A stretch of DNA of 46,025 nucleotides from contig JAULUH010000285.1 of NCBI GenBank assembly GCA_032111745.1, positions 1 through 46,025 on the forward strand, given 5' to 3'. This DNA is from JAULUH01 sp032111745. GTDB taxonomy: Bacteria > Chloroflexota > Anaerolineae > JAAEKA01. Position numbers and translations under genes: made by a program. Under the pieces are notes generated by a model. It had not been told where the DNA came from. It made no database searches and was given only the letters and a program-made list of their open reading frames with translations. Positions 38,806-46,025 of this stretch are shown piece by piece; the stretch's first letter is position 1, and the number at the start of each line of letters is the position of its first letter.

Positions 38806-39750
38806 ATGCGCTTCCTGATCACCGGCGGTGCCGGGTTCATCGGCACCGCCCTGGCCAATACCCTGGTAGCTGCCGAACACGACGTCAGGGTGCTCGACGA
38901 CCTGAGTGCCGGCGATCCCACCCGGCTGGACTCCCGCGTGCTCTTCACGCGCGGCGATGTGCGCAATGTGCCCACCCTGTGGACCCAGCTGCAAGATGTG
39001 GAGTGCGTCGTCCACCTGGCGGCGCGCGTGCTGGTCCAGGAGTCGGTGCTCTACCCCCAGGAGTACAACGACGTTAATGTCGGCGGCACCGTGGCCCTGT
39101 TGACTGCCGTCCGCGATGTGGGCGTGCCCCGAGTCGTGCTCGCCTCCTCAGCCGCGGTGTACGGCAACCAGCCCCGGCAGCCGGTGCACGAGGCCCTGTC
39201 ACCCCATCCGCTATCGCCCTACGCTGTCACCAAGGTTGCCGCTGAGCATTACGTGACCACCCTGGGCCAGCTGTACGGCTGCGAGACCGTCGTGCTACGT
39301 ATCTTCAACGCTTACGGCCCCGGACAGCGGGTGCCGCCAGCCCACGCGCCCGTGGTGCCTCTCTTCCTGCGCCGGGCATTGGGCGGAGGCTCCCTGGTGA
39401 TCTTTGGCGATGGCCGCCAGACTCGGGACCTGGTGTACATCGACGACGTGGTGCGAGCCATGGCCGCGGCCGCCACCACGCCCGACCTTCACGGCCGCAT
39501 CATTAACGTCGGCTCCGGCGTCGAGACCAGCGTCAACGACCTGGTGCGCTATGTGGCCGCAGTCACCAATAAAACCCCCGACGTGATCTACAACGAGGTG
39601 CAGCATGGCGGGGTCCAGAGGTTGGTGGCCGACCTGACCCTGGCGGGCCAGCTGCTGGGCTATGCACCGCGGGTCATGCTGGTGGATGGCCTGCGCATGC
39701 TGATGGCCAGGGATGGCCGACTGGCCCAGGGCCGGACTGTGCTGCGCTGA
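38806..39750 (+). CDS. NAD-dependent epimerase/dehydratase (UDP-sugar 4-epimerase-like)
   Basis: The 314-residue extended short-chain dehydrogenase begins MRFLITGGAGFIGTALANTL (Rossmann NAD-binding motif) and has the catalytic YxxxK in SPYAVTKVAAEHY, with the Ser of the triad in ASSAAVYG. The FNAYGPGQR block is typical of UDP-glucose/UDP-galactose epimerases and related nucleotide-sugar enzymes. It would act in nucleotide-sugar supply for surface polysaccharide, matching the glycosyltransferases in the window, although it lies 11 kb away. ATG 38806 has only a weak ribosome binding site. A bidirectional terminator follows. Confidence 0.9.
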   Translation: MRFLITGGAGFIGTALANTLVAAEHDVRVLDDLSAGDPTRLDSRVLFTRGDVRNVPTLWTQLQDVECVVHLAARVLVQESVLYPQEYNDVNVGGTVALLTAVRDVGVPRVVLASSAAVYGNQPRQPVHEALSPHPLSPYAVTKVAAEHYVTTLGQLYGCETVVLRIFNAYGPGQRVPPAHAPVVPLFLRRALGGGSLVIFGDGRQTRDLVYIDDVVRAMAAAATTPDLHGRIINVGSGVETSVNDLVRYVAAVTNKTPDVIYNEVQHGGVQRLVADLTLAGQLLGYAPRVMLVDGLRMLMARDGRLAQGRTVLR

Positions 39751-39770
39751 GGCACTTCACCATCACGTAA

Positions 39771-39806
39771 AAAGTGCGCCCGGGGCAGATTACCCAGGCG
39801 CACTTT
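39771..39806. terminator. Bidirectional terminator
   Basis: AAAGTGCGCC (39771-39780) pairs with GGCGCACTTT (39797-39806) around a 16-base loop. It lies between the converging epimerase and L,D-transpeptidase genes. Confidence 0.8.
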
Positions 39807-39836
39807 GGTTGCCAGGCCGGCTGCCGCGCCGGGACC

Positions 39837-40685
39837 CTAGTAGTGCACTACGATGCGGGTACCTTGCGGCGCGAAGTCGTACAGCCACTGGGCATCCGCC
39901 ACCGACGTGTTGACGCAGCCGTGACTCATGGGGATGCCGAAGTTGTTGTGCCAGTAGGCGCCATGGATGGCGTGGCCGCGGTTGGTGAAGTACATGACCC
40001 AGGGCACGTTGGGCAGATCATAGTCGGGACCGGTCATGCGCTGCGACTGCGTCTTGTAACCGATGGCGTAGATGCCTTCCGGGGTGGGCGTGTCCGGCAG
40101 GCCCGTACTGACCGCCGTGCTCAGCAGTGCCCGGCTGCCCTCATAGGCCGTCAGGGTCTGGGTGCTCAGGTTGATGGCGATCCAGCGCCCACTGCTGCCG
40201 CCAGCCACCGGGGCCGGTGGAGGGGCTGCCACCGCAGCGGCGCCGGTGCCCGGGATTACCAGGCGCTGGCCCACGTACACCAGGTTGGGGTCTGAGATGC
40301 CGTTGGCCTGAGTCAGCGCCGCCACCGTGGTGCCGTACCGGGCGGCGATGGAGCCCAGGCTCTCGCCCCGGGCCACTACGTGTGCACCCGAGCTGGAGGC
40401 GCCGGCCGCAACGCCGCTCCCCCCCAGGCCCGGGACCACCAGCCGCTGGCCTACGTAGATGAAGTTCTCATTCTGCAGGCTGTTGGCTTCTGCGAGGGCC
40501 GGCGCGCTCACCCCGTAAAGGCGGGCGATGCCGCTGAGAGTCTCGCCGGCGCGCACCACGTGCACGCCGCCGGACTGTTGCTGAGGAGCACTGGCCGGGG
40601 CCGCCAGGGCTGGACCAGCCGCCACCAGGACTCCTGTGATCATGATTGCCAGCGATAATAGCATCCATCCAGCACGTCTGCGCAT
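39837..40685 (-). CDS. Two-LysM-domain L,D-transpeptidase (YkuD)
   Basis: The 282-residue secreted protein has a signal peptide (MRRRAGWMLLSLAIMITGVL, cleaved near ALAAPA), two LysM peptidoglycan-binding domains (HVVRAGETLSGIARLYGVS and HVVARGESLGSIAARYGTT) and a C-terminal YkuD catalytic domain with the active site SHGCVN and an upstream HGAYWHN. L,D-transpeptidases form 3-3 cross-links or anchor proteins in peptidoglycan. The domains are linked by short Ala/Gly-rich stretches. ATG 40685 follows GGAGG with a good gap. A consensus-like promoter lies upstream. Its presence shows that the organism has peptidoglycan. Confidence 0.95.
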   Translation of the reverse strand: MRRRAGWMLLSLAIMITGVLVAAGPALAAPASAPQQQSGGVHVVRAGETLSGIARLYGVSAPALAEANSLQNENFIYVGQRLVVPGLGGSGVAAGASSSGAHVVARGESLGSIAARYGTTVAALTQANGISDPNLVYVGQRLVIPGTGAAAVAAPPPAPVAGGSSGRWIAINLSTQTLTAYEGSRALLSTAVSTGLPDTPTPEGIYAIGYKTQSQRMTGPDYDLPNVPWVMYFTNRGHAIHGAYWHNNFGIPMSHGCVNTSVADAQWLYDFAPQGTRIVVHY

Positions 40686-40748
40686 AACACCTCCATCGCG
40701 GTCCTATACAACGGCAGTTTCGTAGACGATCGATGAAAACGATGCCCT

Positions 40749-40777
40749 ATTGTACACCGATCGCGCGCGGGCTGCAA
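40749..40777 (-). promoter_or_regulatory. Promoter for the L,D-transpeptidase gene
   Basis: Minus-strand TTGCAG (40777-40772) and TACAAT (40754-40749) are 17 bases apart. The leader is about 57 bases. Confidence 0.75.
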
Positions 40778-40833
40778 ATTTATGCTGTGTTACATAACAA
40801 TGGACTATAGCCCGGGCTGCGGCATCGCCCAGC

Positions 40834-40862
40834 TTGCCCGCCTGGCTGGAAGTAGCTATAAT
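40834..40862 (+). promoter_or_regulatory. Promoter P1 for the ccm operon
   Basis: TTGCCC (40834-40839) and TATAAT (40857-40862) are 17 bases apart. Confidence 0.6.
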
Positions 40863-40889
40863 CTACTGGTGTTTGCCGGCCTCTGCCAA

Positions 40890-40918
40890 TTCGCCAAGGC
40901 TGGCGCGTGTGGTATAAT
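40890..40918 (+). promoter_or_regulatory. Promoter P2 for the ccm operon (extended -10)
   Basis: TGGTATAAT is an extended -10 element, with TATAAT at 40913-40918; the -35 candidate TTCGCC (40890-40895) is weak. P1 and P2 are tandem, 56 bases apart. The rest of the 40686-41016 gap holds no gene. Confidence 0.6.
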
Positions 40919-41016
40919 TTGGTTCTCTGACAGCGTGTAAGGATTGGCCCTGCGAATGCTTGGCTGGCGCTGCAGCGCCGGCCACCAGGGCTGCTCCAGG
41001 AGCAAAGGTTACCGCC

Positions 41017-41559
41017 ATGGCTTCGAGGTTCGTTTCAAGGTTCGACCTGCGGGGATCAGGGGGCGCCCGCATGCTCGCCTGGCTGGCTGCCCTGGTGGTC
41101 CTGGCCACGCTGTTGGTGCCGGCCGCTACGGCACAGGGACAGCCGCCGACGCTGGACGAGATCAACGCCGTCGCCCGCGAGCTATACTGCCCCCTGTGTA
41201 ACGGCGTTCGCCTTGACACCTGCGAGCTCAAGGCCTGCGAACAGATGCGCCAGGTCATCTCCGATCGTCTGGCGGCCGGCGTGTCCAAGCAACAGATCAA
41301 GGACGAATTCGTGGCCCAATACGGGCCTATCGTGCTGGGCGAGCCCCCGCGGCAGGGCCTCAGCCTGCTGGCATGGGTTCTGCCCGTGGCGGCCCTGCTT
41401 TCCGGCGCTGGCTGGCTCTTCTACACGGCCTGGCGCTGGACGCGCCAGCCCGCGGCCACTGGGTCCTCCGCTACGCCGGCTGCCGGCCAGCCGGCGCCCC
41501 AGGGCGAGGTCGATCCCTACCTGGCCCAGGTCGAGGCGGACCTGGCCAGACTTGATTAG
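41017..41559 (+). CDS. ccmH: CcmH/CycL-type cytochrome c biogenesis protein
   Basis: The 180-residue protein has a signal/anchor helix (AWLAALVVLATLLVPAATAQ), a short external domain and a C-terminal membrane helix (LLAWVLPVAALLSGAGWLFYTAW). The external domain matches CcmH: ELYCPLCNGVRL holds the CxxC pair that reduces apocytochrome haem-binding cysteines, followed by QVISDRLAAGVSKQQIKDEFVAQYGPIVLGEPP. It has two additional cysteines (DTCELKAC) not present in typical CcmH proteins. The N-terminal start is uncertain: ATG 41017 is used here; ATG 41071, immediately before the helix, is an alternative. First gene of the ccm operon. Confidence 0.88.
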   Translation: MASRFVSRFDLRGSGGARMLAWLAALVVLATLLVPAATAQGQPPTLDEINAVARELYCPLCNGVRLDTCELKACEQMRQVISDRLAAGVSKQQIKDEFVAQYGPIVLGEPPRQGLSLLAWVLPVAALLSGAGWLFYTAWRWTRQPAATGSSATPAAGQPAPQGEVDPYLAQVEADLARLD

Positions 41560-41590
41560 TGACCTGTACTGTGCATAGTGAGTGTATCCC

Positions 41591-42157
41591 ATGACCACTG
41601 TTAGCGGCACCACATCTCCCGCAGAAGAGCCCGTGGCACCGCGCCGGCGGCTGGCCCCGCTGCTGATCCTGGCGCTGGCGGCGCTCTTTGTCGCCGTGCT
41701 GGCCTACGGCCTTATCAACGCTGGCGATAATCGGATCGAGTCTGGCATCGCGCCCGATTTCACTCTGACCACCTTCGACGGCGATACATTGCGCCTCGCC
41801 GACATGCGGGGCGATGTGGTCGTGCTTAATTTCTGGGCCACCTGGTGCCTGGAGTGCGAAAAGGAGGCCAGCGACCTGGAGTCGGCCTGGCGCAGCCACC
41901 AGGACGATGGTGTTCGCTTCGTCGGCATCGATTACCTGGATCAGGAGCCGCTGAACCTGGAATACCTGCAGCGCTATGACATCACCTATCCCAACGGGCC
42001 CGACATCCAGGGCCGTATCTACAACGCGTACGGCGTCCAGGGCCTACCTGAGACGTTCGTCATCGACCAGAAGGGCAATGTCGCCAAGGTCTACATCGGC
42101 GCCGTCTCGCAGGCCGAGCTGTCGGCCGAGATTGAGCGCTTGCTGGGCCAGGGTTAG
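41591..42157 (+). CDS. TlpA/CcmG-like membrane thioredoxin
   Basis: The 188-residue protein has an N-terminal anchor helix (APLLILALAALFVAVLAYGL) and an external thioredoxin domain with active site WATWCLEC, the TlpA/ResA-specific start IAPDFTLTTFDGDTLRL, and the cis-Pro block VQGLPETFVID. It would reduce the CcmH CxxC or the apocytochrome cysteines so that haem can attach. A GTG at 41582 is an alternative start, but ATG 41591 is used because no clear ribosome binding site distinguishes them. It sits between ccmH and ccmF, which fits a CcmG role. Confidence 0.9.
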   Translation: MTTVSGTTSPAEEPVAPRRRLAPLLILALAALFVAVLAYGLINAGDNRIESGIAPDFTLTTFDGDTLRLADMRGDVVVLNFWATWCLECEKEASDLESAWRSHQDDGVRFVGIDYLDQEPLNLEYLQRYDITYPNGPDIQGRIYNAYGVQGLPETFVIDQKGNVAKVYIGAVSQAELSAEIERLLGQG

Positions 42158-42180
42158 CACCTGATAGATTCGAGGTATCT

Positions 42181-44250
<2,070 letters not shown>

Positions 44251-44272
44251 GCCTGGCTGGCACAGGAAAACT

Positions 44273-44758
44273 ATGACCGTTCTCGTCATCGTCGGCGGTT
44301 TGATCCTCCTGGCCCTGTCCTTGCTGGCCATCGTTTGGCCCCTGCTGCGGGAGCGGCCGGAGCCGGAGCAGGCGGCGCCCGAGCTGCTCTCGCCTGAGAT
44401 GGCTCCAGCCGACCCCCTGGTGGAGCTACAGGCGCAGCGCGACTCGCTTTACCAGGCCATCAAGGAGCTGGAATTCGATTACCAGGTGGGCAAGGTGTCG
44501 GAGGCGGACTACCAGGCTTTTGATAGTCAGCTGAAGGAGCAGGCGGTGGCCGTCCTGAGGGAGATCGACACCTTACAGGCGGCCGAGGCCGATCCGAACC
44601 TGGACGCCCGCCTGGAGGCCGAGATCGCCGCCCTGCGCCGCAACGGCCACGCCGTGGCCGGGCCTGGCGCCGCCGGCCACGGCTTCTGTCCCCAGTGCGG
44701 GGAGGGCGTCAAGGCCGGTGATCGCTTCTGTGCCCGCTGCGGCGCGGCTATAGCCTGA
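44273..44758 (+). CDS. CcmI-like membrane protein with C-terminal zinc ribbon
   Basis: The 161-residue protein has an N-terminal membrane helix (LVIVGGLILLALSLLAIVWPLL), an acidic-basic helical region (LVELQAQRDSLYQAIKELEFDYQVGKVSEADYQAFDSQL) resembling the N-terminal part of CcmI/CycH, and a C-terminal zinc ribbon CPQCGEGVKAGDRFCARCG. The position after ccmF and the KELEFDYQVGK block support a role in cytochrome c maturation, for example presenting apocytochrome. Full CcmI has TPR repeats that are absent here. The ATG at 44273 lies 22 bases after ccmF. A terminator shared with the tRNA operon follows. Confidence 0.75.
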   Translation: MTVLVIVGGLILLALSLLAIVWPLLRERPEPEQAAPELLSPEMAPADPLVELQAQRDSLYQAIKELEFDYQVGKVSEADYQAFDSQLKEQAVAVLREIDTLQAAEADPNLDARLEAEIAALRRNGHAVAGPGAAGHGFCPQCGEGVKAGDRFCARCGAAIA

Positions 44759-44775
44759 TCCTGGACAGCCAAAGA

Positions 44776-44809
44776 AAAGAGCCCTCCGGTGAGAAGCCGG
44801 AGGGCTCTT
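44776..44809. terminator. Bidirectional terminator between the ccm and tRNA operons
   Basis: A 14-bp stem (AAAGAGCCCTCCGG with its complement) encloses a 7-base loop. On the minus strand it is followed by TTTTCTTT, a good intrinsic terminator for the tRNA genes; on the plus strand CTCTTT follows the ccm operon. Confidence 0.88.
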
Positions 44810-44886
44810 TGGTACCCCAGACAGGACTCGAACCTGTGGCCTCTTCCTCCGCAGGGAAGCGCTCTAATCCACTGAGCTACTGGGGC
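44810..44886 (-). tRNA. tRNA-Arg (anticodon GCG)
   Basis: The 77-base cloverleaf has acceptor GCCCCAG/CTGGGGT, D arm GCTCAGTGGATTAGAGC, anticodon stem CTTCC/GGAAG around CTGCGGA (anticodon GCG, reading CGC) and T arm ACAGG-TTCGAGT-CCTGT. CCA is encoded. Most bacteria read CGC with an A34-containing tRNA-Arg(ACG) modified to inosine; a GCG anticodon is less common. It is last in the serS-tRNA cluster. Confidence 0.9.
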
Positions 44887-44891
44887 CTAAG

Positions 44892-44919
44892 GAGAGGCAA
44901 CCACAGACGGTTGCCTCTC
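44892..44919 (-). other. Hairpin between tRNA-Ser(GCT) and tRNA-Arg
   Basis: GAGAGGCAACC (44892-44902) pairs perfectly with 44909-44919 around a 6-base loop. It may be a processing signal between the tRNAs; no uridine run follows on the minus strand. Confidence 0.65.
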
Positions 44920-44920
44920 A

Positions 44921-45012
<92 letters not shown>

Positions 45013-45030
45013 GTATGCAATTGTGCCAAC

Positions 45031-45121
<91 letters not shown>

Positions 45122-45153
45122 GGGGTCAGTCCCTATCCCTCAGGACACCTGGC

Positions 45154-45182
45154 ATTGTAGCACAAAGCGCCTGGCTAGTCAA
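45154..45182 (-). promoter_or_regulatory. Promoter for the tRNA cluster
   Basis: Minus-strand TTGACT (45182-45177) and TACAAT (45159-45154) are 17 bases apart, between serS and tRNA-Ser(TGA). The tRNAs can therefore be transcribed without serS. Confidence 0.78.
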
Positions 45183-45192
45183 AGCCGTCCGC

Positions 45193-46025
45193 TCAGCGGA
45201 TCACATCGGTGCCCATGTACGGCCGCAGCACCTCTGGCACCACCACGCTGCCGTCCTTCTGCTGGTAGTTCTCCAGCACGGCGATCACTGTGCGGGGGAG
45301 TGCCAGGCCCGAGCCGTTCAATGTATAGACATAACGTGGCCGCGCACCTTCTTCTGCCCGGTAGCGGATGTTGGCCCGCCGGGCCTGGAAGTCGGTGAAC
45401 AACGAACAGGAGCTAACCTCCAACCATTCCTGCACGCCCGGGGCCCACATCTCCAGGTCGAGCTTGGCAGCCGCCGAGAAGCTGAGATCGCCGGTGCACA
45501 TCTGCACCACCCGGTACGGAATCTCCAGCCGCCGGCAGATCTCCTCGGCGTTGTCGAGCAGCTCGGCCAGGGCCGCCTCGCCCTGCTCCGGCTCCACGAA
45601 CTTGACCATCTCTACCTTGTCGAACTGGTGCCCCCGCTTGATCCCGCGCACGTCCCGGCCCGCCGACATCCGCTCGCGGCGAAAGCAGGGGGTGAAGGCC
45701 ACGTGGTTGATGGGCAGGCTGCCGGGAGGCAGGATCTCATCCCGGTACAGGTTGGTCACCGGCACCTCGGCCGTGGGGATCAGCCACAGGTCATCCTCCA
45801 CATCCCGGTACAGGGTGTCGGCGAACTTGGGCAGGTTGCCGGTGCCGAACAGGCACTGGGCGCGCACCATGAAGGGTGGATAGACCTCCTCATAGCCCTG
45901 GTCGTAGATGTGCACGTCCAGCATCCAGCTGATCAGCGCCCGCTGCAGCCGGGCCCCCAACCCCTTGAGCACGTAGAAGCGGGTGCCCGAGAGCTTAACG
46001 CCCCGCTCGAAATCGATGATACCCA
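45193..46025 (-). CDS. serS: Seryl-tRNA synthetase, C-terminal part (cut by the window edge)
   Basis: The reading frame runs off the window (in frame to 46023), giving about 276 residues of the class II catalytic core. It starts GIIDFERGVKLSGTRFYVLKG and contains motif 1 (YEEVYPPFMV), motif 2 (TPCFRRERMSAGRDVRGIKRGHQFDKVEM) in its conserved part, and motif 3 (NGSGLALPRTVIAVLENYQ). The N-terminal coiled-coil arm that holds the long variable arm of tRNA-Ser lies outside the window. It charges the two tRNA-Ser genes just downstream on the same strand. An internal GTG at 45972 is not the start because conserved sequence continues upstream. Confidence 0.96.
   Translation of the reverse strand, partial: GIIDFERGVKLSGTRFYVLKGLGARLQRALISWMLDVHIYDQGYEEVYPPFMVRAQCLFGTGNLPKFADTLYRDVEDDLWLIPTAEVPVTNLYRDEILPPGSLPINHVAFTPCFRRERMSAGRDVRGIKRGHQFDKVEMVKFVEPEQGEAALAELLDNAEEICRRLEIPYRVVQMCTGDLSFSAAAKLDLEMWAPGVQEWLEVSSCSLFTDFQARRANIRYRAEEGARPRYVYTLNGSGLALPRTVIAVLENYQQKDGSVVVPEVLRPYMGTDVIR

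Overview
The window looks like a chromosomal segment of a high-GC bacterium, most likely a member of the Chloroflexota (Anaerolineae or a relative). This is an inference from gene content: a class III cyclase/AAA/TPR regulator, YfhO and GT-C membrane glycosyltransferases, an AmaP-like membrane protein, a TgpA-like transglutaminase, an FmdB zinc ribbon, and large multihaem cytochromes with System I cytochrome c maturation genes. No taxonomic marker was compared. There is no prophage, insertion sequence or CRISPR array. Many promoters have near-consensus TATAAT boxes, often with TTGnCn at -35.

Layout. 0-6.6 kb: an Ala-rich protein, a racemase-like protein missing one catalytic Cys, the cyclase/AAA/TPR regulator, a thioredoxin-like ferredoxin, a metallophosphoesterase and a PCu(A)C copper chaperone lipoprotein. 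6.8-12.6 kb: a LysR regulator divergent from a three-gene electron-transfer operon with 25 CXXCH motifs in total (9 + 8 + 8). Its middle protein fuses a b-type membrane cytochrome to four tandem dihaem repeats. The divergent promoter region carries two TGAT-N4-ATCA boxes, one centred 41.5 bp before the predicted start site. 12.7-18.8 kb (minus strand): a trans-sulfuration PLP enzyme, then ruvB, a class I amidotransferase, queA and a GT-C-like protein as one operon, and a DUF4870-like membrane protein. 18.9-22.3 kb: fmt, tRNA-Pro(GGG) and a PdtaS/PdtaR-like histidine kinase and ANTAR response regulator. Between the tRNA and the kinase lie two hairpins whose hexanucleotide loops both have A at position 1 and G at position 4, the published signature of ANTAR-bound RNA. 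This is the most interesting observation here.

22.3-30 kb: a GT2 glycosyltransferase, a GT-C protein and a YfhO protein in one operon, then AmaP-like, rhodanese, CBS-domain and FmdB genes. 30-39.7 kb: a small hypothetical protein, a transglutaminase, an M16 peptidase coupled to an MBL-fold protein, a D-cysteine desulfhydrase/ACC deaminase-like enzyme overlapping a large degenerate DNA-methylase-like protein, and an NAD-dependent epimerase. 39.8-46 kb: a LysM/L,D-transpeptidase, a cytochrome c maturation operon (ccmH, ccmG/tlpA-like, ccmF, CcmI-like zinc ribbon), then on the minus strand a partial serS followed by tRNA-Ser(TGA), tRNA-Ser(GCT) and tRNA-Arg(GCG).

How the parts fit: the cytochrome operon needs the haem ligation genes at 41-44.8 kb, and the PCu(A)C chaperone suggests a copper oxidase elsewhere in the genome. 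Two dispersed intergenic repeat families occur: an inverted repeat built on GGAGTCGAGGCT...GCCGGA, and an ACCGCAaAGGCGC-type element. All functional statements rest on reading motifs by eye; no searches were run.
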